NCBI RefSeq assembly: GCF_002835995.1
Contig: NZ_PJBZ01000040.1
Coordinates: forward strand, 1 to 64,000
Source: Psychromonas sp. Urea-02u-13
Lineage (GTDB): Bacteria; Pseudomonadota; Gammaproteobacteria; Enterobacterales; Psychromonadaceae
Length of the DNA stretch: 64,000 bases
Direction: 5' to 3'
Shown piece after piece: positions 46,431 through 55,942 of this stretch; within the stretch, counting starts at the first letter, position 1, and the number at the start of each line of letters is the position of its first letter. The notes beneath the pieces are model-generated. The model saw only the letters and a list, made by a program, of their open reading frames with translations, was not told the origin of the DNA and did not search any database. Made by a program: the position numbers and the translations under genes.

Positions 46431-48420
46431 CTTGGTATTTTGCCCAGCTTAGTGTCGCGTCAATATTATTGCCAGCATCTAAAGTAAGATTGCCGACTAA
46501 TCCTTTATAAACAGCATCTTCACTGCTTTGTAAGTAAATTAATTGCTCAATAAGTTGGTAGCTATCAAACCCTAAAGCAAACATGCGTAAGGTAGAAAAA
46601 GACTGTCTTTTCCAAGCTTGTTGTACTTCTTTACTGAGCGCACTTTGTTGGTCTAATAAAAAAGGATTATCAGAAAACACTAAGTTTGAAAGCTCTTTAT
46701 TTTGCATGTTGTTACGGTCAAAAGTATGACTGCGTGAACTGGCGTAAAGCGGTATTTTTTGTGCAAAAGGACTAACAGAAACATCGATAAAAGGTTTTAA
46801 CAGAATAAGTTCATCACGTTTACTGACGATATAAATAGCATCAATATCACGGCGACTACGTACTTCAGTTTCTAGTGAGAGTCGCGTAATTGCTTTCATC
46901 TGGTTAATACGACGTTTACTTTTATTGGTTTGTAAAACATCGTCAATAAATCGACCTAGTTTTGCTTTTGACTCGAAATAATGTGCTTCTACTTGCACGT
47001 CACTTGTCGGTGTTAATGCCGCCCATTGGTCTCTGAATACCTTGGCTACACGTTTTCCGTAATTAGAATTTGGCACAATAATAAGCGGGTTTTTATGTTG
47101 ATCAGCATTAATCATCATTGCCGCTTGTTTGGCCTCATCTTCAGGAGACAATGGAAATGCGTAATGCCATGAAACAGGGGTTGTTTCTGCTGGTTTCTCT
47201 TCGTCACTTGCATCCGATGCTGTTGATGCGCTTTTAGCGGTTTTCATTTTTTCAGCAAAACGATTTAACGCTAACACTGGCGTATTTTTAAGCAGAGGTA
47301 AAAGCGCGTCAATTTCTTTTTTCATCAGCGGGCCAATAACAAAGTCGATATTAGCCGCTTCTAATTGCAAGGCTAACTGTTCTGCACTGGTTTTTTGAGT
47401 GTCAAAAAAGTGCAGTTTAGGCATCTTTTTGTCTTCATCGCTTAATGATTTTTGCTGGTGGTAATAAGCATTTAACAACCCAAGTTGAATCGCTTTACCT
47501 GGTTTCTCAAAACGTCCTGAAAGCGGTAATAACACCGCAATGTTATCCGGTTGATAAGGACTAAAAGCTTCAATGTCGGTTAATACCAGTGGCATAAACG
47601 CTAAAGCAGCATGCTCGGGGTGAGCGACTTTCCATTCATCTAAGCTGCGAGTCAGACGGTTCGGGCGTAATCGGTTACTTTGATAAAGACTCGCTAGTGC
47701 ATACCATCCCGCTTTAAAATCAGGGTCGATCAGTAATTTATTTTCGACCACAATAATGGGCACATCAGCGCTGATCGTTTCTGCTTCTGAAACGTTTTGT
47801 GCAGGCTCAGGTGCAGGGATCTTTTCTGCTACTTTAAAGCTGTTTAGTGTTTGTGCAGGTAAAAGTGTTAACTGCGCTAATAACAGATCATTATACGTTT
47901 GCTTATCAGCATCAACGTTTAAACGTGGTGCTAATAACAACAAGCTTTCAGAAGCTTCAAGTGGTAGCTCATTACGAATGTGTAACGCCACTTGTAGTTT
48001 TAAATAATGTACTAAATCGGTGGAACTCAACACTTGCGCATCAAGACGAGTTAATGACGTTTGTGTTTCAGGTAATTTATTCTGCGCATAAAACTTGTCT
48101 GCGATTAATAACCCTAATGTTGCCGATTGTTCAGGCGTTAAGACTTTCGCTTGCAAAGAATCAATCACCGCATCTGCCATGACAAATTGTCTTTCTTTGA
48201 TCAATGCTTGTATCGCAAGAAATTGCCACGCTAAATTTGTATCACTGCCTAATTGTTCATCTTTATTAAGATAAAACGCAGAGTCAGCCTCTAACTCACT
48301 AAAAAGAGCTGGCGGAACATCTTCAGGTGCCGTTGCCGTGGTGGTACAAGCCGTCATAACAGCTACCGTTGCAATCACGGTTAAATAGCGGCTTATGCGT
48401 TTTTTTAGTAAAACGTTCAA
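46387..48420 (-). CDS. lpoA: Penicillin-binding protein activator LpoA
   Basis: About 677 residues. The start chosen is a TTG six bases after AGGA; the frame is open upstream to another TTG at 48444. The lipobox VMTAC anchors it in the outer membrane. The N-terminal half has TPR-like helices, and the C-terminal half a periplasmic binding-protein fold (NIAVLLPLSGRFEKPGKAI). In E. coli LpoA stimulates PBP1A transpeptidase across the periplasm. A Ser/Ala/Glu-rich insert (~390-410) is local. Divergent from rsmI, as in E. coli. Confidence 0.92.
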   Translation of the reverse strand: MNVLLKKRISRYLTVIATVAVMTACTTTATAPEDVPPALFSELEADSAFYLNKDEQLGSDTNLAWQFLAIQALIKERQFVMADAVIDSLQAKVLTPEQSATLGLLIADKFYAQNKLPETQTSLTRLDAQVLSSTDLVHYLKLQVALHIRNELPLEASESLLLLAPRLNVDADKQTYNDLLLAQLTLLPAQTLNSFKVAEKIPAPEPAQNVSEAETISADVPIIVVENKLLIDPDFKAGWYALASLYQSNRLRPNRLTRSLDEWKVAHPEHAALAFMPLVLTDIEAFSPYQPDNIAVLLPLSGRFEKPGKAIQLGLLNAYYHQQKSLSDEDKKMPKLHFFDTQKTSAEQLALQLEAANIDFVIGPLMKKEIDALLPLLKNTPVLALNRFAEKMKTAKSASTASDASDEEKPAETTPVSWHYAFPLSPEDEAKQAAMMINADQHKNPLIIVPNSNYGKRVAKVFRDQWAALTPTSDVQVEAHYFESKAKLGRFIDDVLQTNKSKRRINQMKAITRLSLETEVRSRRDIDAIYIVSKRDELILLKPFIDVSVSPFAQKIPLYASSRSHTFDRNNMQNKELSNLVFSDNPFLLDQQSALSKEVQQAWKRQSFSTLRMFALGFDSYQLIEQLIYLQSSEDAVYKGLVGNLTLDAGNNIDATLSWAKYQDGALFEIASPITAE

Positions 48421-48531
48421 AGTAGAGTCCTTTATATGCAGCAAAATTTCTGTATAGGTATCAATAACTATGTAGTGTAATATTGTGGCTTGCGTTAAAC
48501 AATCTTATTCATTCTTTAATAGGCTAATAAA

Positions 48532-49392
48532 ATGTCTCAACATAGCGAATCGCCATCAACTCTCCCTGCAAAACTGTATATCGTTGCCACGCCTATTGGC
48601 AATATGAGTGACATTACTTACCGTGCGATTGAAACGCTTCAACAAGTCGACCTTATTGCGGCAGAAGATACACGCCATAGTGGAAAATTACTTAGCCATC
48701 ATCAAATCAAAAAACCAATGTTCCCACTACACGATCATAACGAACGTGAACGTGGAAAAGTGTTAATTGAAAAAATAAAGGCCGGTCAATCTGTTGCCTT
48801 AATTTCAGATGCAGGTACACCCTTGATTAGTGATCCCGGTTATCATTTAGTGAATGAGTGTCGTGAAAATGGTGTCGAAATTGTGCCTATTCCTGGCGCC
48901 TGTGCAACGATCGCTGCATTAAGTGCTGCTGGTTTACCAACCGATAGATTCTCATTTGAAGGTTTTTTACCAGCGAAAGAAAAAGGCAAACAAGACAAAC
49001 TAACCGCATTGATTGAAGAAACGCGCACTATGGTGTTTTACGAATCACCACGTCGCATCATCGATACGGTGCAACAAGTGGTTAATGTATTAGGCGAAGA
49101 CCGAAAATTAGTGATTGCACGTGAGCTAACAAAAACCTTCGAGTCTTTTTACGCATTACCTGCCATTGAGATGCTCGCGTGGTTAAAAGAAGATACGAAC
49201 CATTGTCGTGGTGAATTTGTATTAATGGTAGCAGGTGCGGTTATTGATACTGATGCAATTCCTCAAGTAGCATTAAATACCCTGAAATTGTTAAAAGAAC
49301 AGCTTCCGCTCAAAAAAGCAGCAGCTCTAACGGCACAAATACACGATCAGAAGAAAAATGACCTATATAAATGGGGATTAGAGAACTTATAA
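48532..49392 (+). CDS. rsmI: 16S rRNA 2'-O-ribose C1402 methyltransferase
   Basis: A 286-residue SAM-dependent methyltransferase of the tetrapyrrole-methylase fold. LYIVATPIGNMSDITYRA at the start, AAEDTRHSGKLL, SDAGTPLISDPGYHLV, PIPGACA and SFEGFLP are all diagnostic. It methylates C1402 in the ribosomal P site together with RsmH. Confidence 0.96.
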   Translation: MSQHSESPSTLPAKLYIVATPIGNMSDITYRAIETLQQVDLIAAEDTRHSGKLLSHHQIKKPMFPLHDHNERERGKVLIEKIKAGQSVALISDAGTPLISDPGYHLVNECRENGVEIVPIPGACATIAALSAAGLPTDRFSFEGFLPAKEKGKQDKLTALIEETRTMVFYESPRRIIDTVQQVVNVLGEDRKLVIARELTKTFESFYALPAIEMLAWLKEDTNHCRGEFVLMVAGAVIDTDAIPQVALNTLKLLKEQLPLKKAAALTAQIHDQKKNDLYKWGLENL

Positions 49393-49416
49393 CTTTATTC
49401 CTTAAAACGACTCCTA

Positions 49417-49422
49417 TATAAT
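49417..49422 (+). promoter_or_regulatory. Promoter -10 of RNase P RNA
   Basis: A perfect TATAAT lies seven bases before the predicted rnpB start, with a G+C-rich discriminator (CCGCCCC). The -35 (TTTATT, 49394-49399) is weak. The same region holds the end of rsmI. Confidence 0.7.
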
Positions 49423-49429
49423 CCGCCCC

Positions 49430-49803
<374 letters not shown>

Positions 49804-49815
49804 AACCATTTGAAG

Positions 49816-49851
49816 AACCGCTATCTCAGCAATGAGATAGCGGTTTTTTCA
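49816..49851 (+). terminator. Intrinsic terminator of rnpB
   Basis: AACCGCTATCTCA pairs with TGAGATAGCGGTT around GCAA, followed by six T. Confidence 0.92.
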
Positions 49852-50465
49852 TTTCTGGTGTTTGGTTATTTCTACTTCTATATCTATTGACTAAAAACTT
49901 TCGGGTTCCCCGATCATAATTTTAACTTACTGATTTTGTTTATATCAAGATGTGGGTGTCCTCCCTTATTACTCCCTTATTAGAATTAAAAATAAAGAAT
50001 ACAACCATCAAAACGACAAGACTTGATTTCATTTACGCATTGAATTCTGTAACGCTGACGCTTATTCTGGCAAGGTTTGATCTTACATTACCGTCGTTTC
50101 GCCAGAGGCGAGTTACTCTTTTCTGGCGAGCAGAAAAGAGCTCGCCCGATTATTCCCTTCATTTGATTTCAAGATTGTTTTAACCGCACCAGTGCTTACA
50201 GAACATCCATGTTCTGAAGCGCACTTACCCCTGACCTCCTGTCAGGCCTTGCTAAAACAAACTTTAAACCAAAGGGAATACAACGGGAGTATTGAAGTGT
50301 GCATTGTGTAATGACAGACGCTTTTAATTTCAGTTTTTGAAAAAGAGCTTGGAATTAAGAACAAAAGCTATAACCATCAAAACCATTTTAGTGGCGAAGT
50401 GCTAGTTAAAAAGGTTGGGTGTCCCATCTTTTTTCTTTTTTGGATATCCCGATTGGCTTTTTAAA
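49852..50465. repeat. Structured hairpin repeat, copy R2, and surrounding gap
   Basis: No gene is seen in this 614-base gap. GGGTGTCC-type boundary motifs occur at 49954-49961 and 50417-50424. Between them lie CTCTTTTCTG/CAGAAAAGAG, a short outer stem (50171-50182 with 50253-50264), and inside it two hairpins: 50192-50224 with core CAGAACATCCATGTTCTG, and 50230-50246 (CCTGAC, CTCCT, GTCAGG). The order matches copy R1, but all stem sequences differ. The 77-codon frame from 49950 is repeat sequence. Confidence 0.65.
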
Positions 50466-51776
50466 TCAGGTTTTTTGTAGGTGATGATGAAGCTTTTGCA
50501 ACGCTCGGAGAATACAAATAGTTACAAGGGATACTATAATAATATATTCAATTGTTTCTTTAGAAATATCATATTTCCAACATAGAAATACAGCGCCTAA
50601 TAGGCACGGAAACCATGCAATTATTCTAAATAATTGTAACCAGCTTTGTGTTATATATATATTACGGTTTGTCGTATCTTTCATATCCTTGATACGTTTT
50701 TCTAACGCTTCGGGAAAATTTAATGCCGTACCTTGGATTGCTTCAAAAACTATATATTGTGATTGCTTAACTATGCTGAATCGATTCTGTTGATTTTGTA
50801 TTGAGCCGACAATAAATACTGAGGAAATAATTAACCCAAATAGTATCAAACAATCTATTAATACTGAATTGGAGGCTGGAGCCATCGCAATAATTGCAGC
50901 CAAGGAAACAGGTATAGAGAGTATCTTTCCTGTAATATCACTCATGATATTTGCGAGTTGTTCTGAAAAAGTTATTTCTGCTTCGGCTACTTCTTTTTTA
51001 GCTTTATGAAAGGCAAATCCACTTGAATAAGTTTTTAGGTTGTTTAAATATAGATCTGCAAAATCATCCCAATTCAATACTAAATAGTAAAATGCATCTT
51101 TAGGGTTATGTGATAGTGGTAAAAATTCTTTCAGGGTTGTAGAAAAAATAGTGATTTTAGCTGAATGATGGGTATCAATTGTTGAAGCTTCATCTGCGAT
51201 TAGATCATCTAGAATAGAAACCTTACTCAGCTTACCCATCAATAAATCAGCTGAAGGAATCATTGCTATAACCAGTGGGGAGTCAGTCTTTTCTGCACTT
51301 AAAAAGATGAGATGATGTTCTTCAGTTAAGTCTTTTACATTATGGTAATGTGCTAGCTTGAGTAGGCTTGATATTAAGACGCAGAGTTGCTTAAGCTTTA
51401 ATAAGTCCCCATGAACATCATTGCCCTTTTGGTAATAAATATCTTCGTCAAAAAGATAAAATTCAACAGGTAATTCACCTTTTTTGATATCTGAGGATTC
51501 TGATATAAGTTGTTCTATATTTTGGAAGTGACGAATCTCGCTACCAAGGTCAAATACAACAGCTAACTGTGATTCTGACACCGTTAAGTTTTCAACTTCA
51601 ATCTCATTACCATCAATAAGTACTTCATCAATTTGGTAATTGTCGTTAGCCTGAACTATTTTTTTTATTAATGTGATTATATCTTCTGATGCAGGAAGAA
51701 TAGCCGTAAAACCTTCTTTTAAAAAAGGCGGTTTACCGGATTTTCTATATATGTCTACAACATCAGATAAAGGCAA
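50466..51776 (-). CDS. Unrecognised four-helix membrane protein paired with an NdpA-like gene
   Basis: A 436-residue protein I do not recognise. Residues ~1-285 are soluble, acidic and globular-looking, with no signal peptide. Hydrophobic segments follow at ~288-305, ~308-330, ~385-405 and ~410-430, with a ~50-residue charged loop between the two pairs. The start is TTG, two bases after the upstream stop, so translation is almost certainly coupled to the NdpA-like gene; the weak start may lower its yield. The layout suggests a cytosolic sensor or effector domain anchored in the inner membrane by its C-terminal half. Confidence 0.6.
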   Translation of the reverse strand: MPLSDVVDIYRKSGKPPFLKEGFTAILPASEDIITLIKKIVQANDNYQIDEVLIDGNEIEVENLTVSESQLAVVFDLGSEIRHFQNIEQLISESSDIKKGELPVEFYLFDEDIYYQKGNDVHGDLLKLKQLCVLISSLLKLAHYHNVKDLTEEHHLIFLSAEKTDSPLVIAMIPSADLLMGKLSKVSILDDLIADEASTIDTHHSAKITIFSTTLKEFLPLSHNPKDAFYYLVLNWDDFADLYLNNLKTYSSGFAFHKAKKEVAEAEITFSEQLANIMSDITGKILSIPVSLAAIIAMAPASNSVLIDCLILFGLIISSVFIVGSIQNQQNRFSIVKQSQYIVFEAIQGTALNFPEALEKRIKDMKDTTNRNIYITQSWLQLFRIIAWFPCLLGAVFLCWKYDISKETIEYIIIVSLVTICILRALQKLHHHLQKT

Positions 51777-51778
51777 TG

Positions 51779-52885
51779 TTAGTTCTCTATATCATTAATT
51801 TGAGCTAAAATTTGATCTTTTAGCTCTTGGGGTAGGTCTTTAATTATAAGCGTATCGTTGTGGAACCTGAAGCGATTACCAGTGCCTGTTCCTAAATTAT
51901 TTTTCTTAAAGTTAATGCTGAAATCATCTCCTTTATGGGAAATATGAGTTAGTTTACCCAACGCAGTTTTACTGACATTAAACTCAGAAGGGATCCCTAC
52001 TTCATCACTGTTTAACCTAGTGTGTAAATTTTCAATAATTTGGTCTGCTTGCTCAACATTATCTGCTGGTATATATTGTCTGGCCAAGGGTTCAATTTCA
52101 GATAGCTTGGCTGTTCGATGTACTTCTGAATCAGCGACTTCATGTAAGTATTGAACTATGTCACGCTTTATCTCTTTTTTGAATGGACTAAGCTCATCAT
52201 GTTCACTAAAAAACCTTGCTGTTTCACTAACTATTTTAGTCGTTGCTGCTGCTGATGGAGAACCTGATTTACAGCCAATTGCTTTTATAAAATATCCTGC
52301 ATTAGACCCTTTAGGACTGATAAAACTTAGGTAGTTTAAATCTGGAACTTCAACTTCAGGTATATTTATATACTCTAGGTATTTTGAAAAATTAATGCGT
52401 GCTGCTTGATATAGCTTACTGTCGTCTATGTATTGTAATTGTTCAATATTTAGATCTCCACTAATACTAACGCCATCTTTCTGCTTAATCATTGCAATAA
52501 GTAAAAAACGAGTACCACTTTCTGACTCATAGTCTGCAAATATAATATATCCGCCGGTTGCAAAATTAACACTAGATGCGCTTGTAAAAAGAGAAGTCAT
52601 TGCACCTACTGATAAAGCATGGAAGTCATCATCATCAATGTTATTACTTTCGTAATATTCGATAAAGTTATCTGGAAAATCACCTCTACCTTCTCCCTCA
52701 ACAAAAACGCCATATTGAGCACTATTGTTTTTTTGACCGTATAATTTACTAACATTTGTAATTAGCTTTATTACAGATAAGTCATCAGTAGGAAACAATT
52801 CTTCCCGGATAGTAGATTCTTGAATATCCTCATTTTTATCTTTATTTAATTTATGAATTGTTACGTAATTAAGCGAGATTGGCAT
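51779..52885 (-). CDS. NdpA/YejK-type nucleoid-associated protein
   Basis: A 368-residue protein of the 37-kDa nucleoid-associated protein family (PF04245): start with NYVTIHKLNKDKNEDIQ, the FATGGYIIFADYES strand pair, the GVSISGDLNIEQLQYID segment, and LNYLSFISPKGSNAGYFIKAIGC near the middle. E. coli YejK binds DNA and associates with the nucleoid and topoisomerases. This copy is not in the yejK context; it leads a two-gene unit with a membrane protein in an accessory block beside anti-phage genes, which suggests a specialised, possibly defensive, role (inference). Confidence 0.75.
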   Translation of the reverse strand: MPISLNYVTIHKLNKDKNEDIQESTIREELFPTDDLSVIKLITNVSKLYGQKNNSAQYGVFVEGEGRGDFPDNFIEYYESNNIDDDDFHALSVGAMTSLFTSASSVNFATGGYIIFADYESESGTRFLLIAMIKQKDGVSISGDLNIEQLQYIDDSKLYQAARINFSKYLEYINIPEVEVPDLNYLSFISPKGSNAGYFIKAIGCKSGSPSAAATTKIVSETARFFSEHDELSPFKKEIKRDIVQYLHEVADSEVHRTAKLSEIEPLARQYIPADNVEQADQIIENLHTRLNSDEVGIPSEFNVSKTALGKLTHISHKGDDFSINFKKNNLGTGTGNRFRFHNDTLIIKDLPQELKDQILAQINDIEN

Positions 52886-53155
52886 TTTACATTTACTCCA
52901 AATTGAATAGTTATTATATAAACATTTAACACAAGAGTAGTAACGAAATAAATATTGAAAGCGTGATATAACTTATATGGTTTTTTGAGTGAAAAAGTCA
53001 GATAACCCATTCTTTATGTTGTCTTAAATTAAAATATTAAAGGAACATAATACTCACAATATCGGGGGTAGTCTTGCATTTTTTGTCAAATAGCTTTTTA
53101 TAGGATGGAGGGGCCTGTCTTTAATATTTAACCTTTAATTGTCATCAGAAAAACT
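52886..53155. other. Intergenic, upstream of the NdpA-like gene
   Basis: A+T-rich, no gene, no strong hairpin. It must hold the promoter of the NdpA-like operon (reading left); no confident -35/-10 pair is visible to me. Confidence 0.5.
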
Positions 53156-53800
53156 GGACATCCCATCTTTGCTTCAATGGTTGTTCGTCAAGATTAATTG
53201 TCAGAGGTTTCACCTCTTGGCGAGTCGATGATTAGACAAGAGTAAAAGAGGACATACCTTTCTTGATTCGATGGTATTAATCAAAAATAAGTTTCTGAAA
53301 TAAGAACAAAACGGGATATCCCATCTTTGCTTCAATGATTATTCGTCAAGCTTAATTGGCAGAGGTTTCGCCTCTCGGCGGGTCGATGATTAGAAACCAA
53401 AACGTAGTTTCGCAGTTCTAGAGAATCATGCTTCTCAACAGCAAGAAAAAGTAACCAAAAAGTGCCGTTCCGAAACGTTTTGATACTTAGGTAACCAACA
53501 ACTTCTTAACGCACCGCCTTTGAATGCACATCCCTGTGCATGCAAAGGCTAATGAAATCTTCCATGATTTCTTTTGCTAAAGTTGTTACTCACCTAAGAA
53601 AAACGTAAACGGAATCTTTGCAGCCACATTGATTCCCTATACCCGTACTCAGTCGGGATAATCCAAATTGACAGCAAACACAAGGCGGACAATAAAGTTC
53701 ATCTCGTAACGTTGTGGAAATATCCATTACCTCTTAGTGGTTCAGAGTGGAAGCGGGCTATTTAAACGACTAAGGCTTAGCCGAAAAGGTTCGGGTGTCC
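53156..53800. repeat. Structured hairpin repeat, copy R3 (with a partial tandem 5' part)
   Basis: It begins GGACATCCCATCTTTGCTTC (53156) and begins again as GATATCCCATCTTTGCTTC near 53330. Outer stem 53486-53504 with 53580-53598; inner hairpins 53516-53549 (loop ATCCCT) and 53554-53571 (loop TTCCAT). A conserved tail follows (ATTGATTCCCTATACC, GGCTATTTAAACGACTAAGG), ending TCGGGTGTCCTACCTTTTTT. No gene inside. Confidence 0.8.
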
Positions 53801-53821
53801 TACCTTTTTTCTTATCTACAA

Positions 53822-53851
53822 CGAGCCTCTAGCATTAAAGGTTGAGGCTCG
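53822..53851. terminator. Stem-loop at the end of the sce7725-like gene
   Basis: CGAGCCTC pairs with GAGGCTCG (8 bp, 14-base loop), directly downstream of the minus-strand gene. No T run follows on that strand, so it may be a 3' stabilising hairpin rather than an intrinsic terminator. Confidence 0.5.
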
Positions 53852-53860
53852 CTTAAATCA

Positions 53861-54784
53861 TTATAAGTAATTAGTGATTGTTTCAATATGATGCATCATC
53901 GAATTTTCTTTCACTGGCCCCAAATTTGGGAAGTGCCTACGAGCGTGAAGGTCAACAAACTCTTGGAACCCTGTAGTAGATTGATCTAGCTGTGGGTTTT
54001 GATTAGCAAATAATATGAGTTGATCTAATGCCTCTAGGAATTTTTGTGCTGTATAAGTTGTGGTTCCACTATTGCTAGTAGATACACAGTGCTTAATTGT
54101 GATGGAATTACTGGGTGAATCGATAAATGTAATATGGATGGCTACAGCTCTAGCTGGGCCTCCTTTTTCTGAGTATGGTTCACCAACCATTTGATAATCA
54201 CCAAAACCAATTGTATTTGGTTGCTGTATGTGTGTATTAATAGTATCCGAAAAATGATATTGACCAGTAGGGTAGTCTGCATTTCGGCTTTGTGACTCAA
54301 AAGAATCATTGAGTCTAACTTGCCTTGGTAAATTAACGAAAAAGTTACTAGGTGTATTTGGGGTTATACGGACTATGTTAACTGCTGATTTTAAAGTTAT
54401 ATTAGGCATTAAGGTACTAGGTTGGTCTTTAAAATAAGTACTAAAGGCTTGATTGTTATTCATAAAGTAAGTGGCAAGCTGGTTGGCCGCTGTGGAGTTT
54501 TGATGACTGTAAGCAACGCAAGGGATAAATGAAAAATTCTCATTTGAGAGTTCATTAAAAAAATCAATACTATTACTGTTTTCTTTTTCACCTATGAGTG
54601 GGTTAACTATTATTAATGGTGTGATTTGATTGTTATTTAACTCTTTGATTGTAAGGTACAGAGCACTGGTGTTAGCTTTAACTGGCTCAATTATAGGTTT
54701 AATTTTATTTGAGTTTACCTTTATAGCTAACTTACGAAGTGCAGATAATTCATGGCGTTTGCCTCGTAAAAATGGAAAGTACAT
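53861..54784 (-). CDS. sce7725-family protein
   Basis: About 307 residues from MYFPFLRGKRHEL, a start supported by CAGGAGAAAG seven bases upstream; a GTG-type start ten codons earlier has no such site. The opening MYxPxLRGKxxEL with IKPIIEPVK is characteristic of the sce7725 family, which is related to phage T4-like beta proteins and is almost always next to an sce7726 gene, as here. Biochemical function unknown. It overlaps its partner by 35 bases, so the two are translated together. Confidence 0.75.
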   Translation of the reverse strand: MYFPFLRGKRHELSALRKLAIKVNSNKIKPIIEPVKANTSALYLTIKELNNNQITPLIIVNPLIGEKENSNSIDFFNELSNENFSFIPCVAYSHQNSTAANQLATYFMNNNQAFSTYFKDQPSTLMPNITLKSAVNIVRITPNTPSNFFVNLPRQVRLNDSFESQSRNADYPTGQYHFSDTINTHIQQPNTIGFGDYQMVGEPYSEKGGPARAVAIHITFIDSPSNSITIKHCVSTSNSGTTTYTAQKFLEALDQLILFANQNPQLDQSTTGFQEFVDLHARRHFPNLGPVKENSMMHHIETITNYL

Positions 54785-55637
54785 TTCTTTCTCCTGAGTG
54801 TGACTGAATGTCATTAGTCAGTGATGATAAAATATTGTTTTTTTCATTTCTATTGAGTTGGTAGCTAATACCGATGTTCTTTAATGACTTAGGTAGTTTA
54901 TTTATAAAATTGTGATCATTAGCCCTGAATTTTCTAAGTGTTTTTTTGAAAGTTTTATTGGCTACATCTGGTGAAAGTGAAAAGTAAGCTTGTTTGCAGT
55001 AATCTTGAATGCTTGTATTTGGCATATTCGGGATTTCACCTAACAGGTTCTTTGCAATAAATAAATACTCTGGCTTGCGTAAAGTTTCGAACGTGATTTC
55101 AAAGTTGAATTCATCGCATTGAGGCGCTTCTTCAATTTTCTTTAATTGATTCCTCTTAGTTAGTTCAATAATCCCGAATGATGGAGATGCTTTATGAACT
55201 TGGTCTATTTTTTTTAGGTGAGTACTGTGCGCCACTATGTAAGTTTTATCGTATGCTTGCTTGTATGAGTTTAATTGGCTATTTAGTCTAGATAATGAAT
55301 CAAATTCTGTTTTAATTTCGTAACAGGTCGAGCTACCGTTTATGAGTAGGCAATCTGCGATATTAGAGCCTGTTCTAAGCTCACTAAGCATTGATGTAGT
55401 GTTCATTGATAGGCGCCCTAAAAGGACCTTGTTGGCAATTTCATTTTTTACCACATATTCATTTCTGTAATATCTTACTAGCAAAGAATACGCTAGCTCA
55501 TAAAAGTCAGCTACACATTGACTTGATGATAGCTCTTCAAAGTGTTCGATAGTTTCATGAATCGTATCTAAGTTACCAGAGGCAAGTTTTTTAAGTTCTG
55601 AGCTATGAAAAAGCTTTGCTAATAATCGGTATTTCAT
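54750..55637 (-). CDS. sce7726-family protein with nuclease-like core
   Basis: A 295-residue protein. YRNEYVVKNEIANKVLLGR, ELRTGSNIADCLLINGSS and TCYEIKTEFDSLSRLNSQL match the sce7726 family. The D...ExK pattern in IADCLLI and YEIKTE, with a following Q-x-x-SYKQAYD segment, is compatible with a PD-(D/E)xK nuclease fold (inference). First gene of the pair; divergent from the Septu genes across 305 bases. The partnership and location suggest a defence or DNA-processing role. Confidence 0.75.
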   Translation of the reverse strand: MKYRLLAKLFHSSELKKLASGNLDTIHETIEHFEELSSSQCVADFYELAYSLLVRYYRNEYVVKNEIANKVLLGRLSMNTTSMLSELRTGSNIADCLLINGSSTCYEIKTEFDSLSRLNSQLNSYKQAYDKTYIVAHSTHLKKIDQVHKASPSFGIIELTKRNQLKKIEEAPQCDEFNFEITFETLRKPEYLFIAKNLLGEIPNMPNTSIQDYCKQAYFSLSPDVANKTFKKTLRKFRANDHNFINKLPKSLKNIGISYQLNRNEKNNILSSLTNDIQSHSGERNVLSIFTRQTP

Positions 55638-55942
55638 TAGTAATAATTTATTTGAAAATTGAATTGGAATTGTATCTCATTTATGGTGAATCCTAGAGTT
55701 TATTCTATTGTATAGCAAGGCCATATACATTTAACATTCTATCTTTTGAACACATATCTAAGCGTTTGGAATACACTCTACATAGGGTTACGCGTAGTAA
55801 CTTTAATGTTTTGGGATATAGGTATACCTTCTGAAAATTAAGATGAGCGTGAATGAAATTAGTCGCACTTAATGTTTCTTGTTATCATACAGACTTATGA
55901 TATATGAAAAATATTTAATAAATTTATAATTACGGGCTCAAA
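55638..55942. promoter_or_regulatory. Divergent promoter region between the sce7726-like gene and ptuA
   Basis: 305 A+T-rich bases with no gene. TATAAT at 55925-55930 is well placed for ptuA but would start the transcript only a few bases before the ATG; no clear ribosome site is present, so ptuA may be leaderless. No reverse-transcriptase or retron RNA is seen here, which separates this locus from retron-linked Septu. Confidence 0.45.

Noticed and set aside
49950-50183. 77-codon open frame after rnpB
   Set aside because: It lies wholly in repeat boundary and hairpin sequence of copy R2.
53486-53598. Integron attC-like recombination site
   Set aside because: Folded, covarying structure and cargo arrangement suggested it, but I see no conserved RYYYAAC/GTTRRRY core pair with the usual unpaired bases, and no integrase gene in the window.
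55638-55942. Retron or reverse-transcriptase component upstream of ptuA
   Set aside because: No reverse-transcriptase frame is present here or nearby, and no msr/msd-like RNA was recognised.
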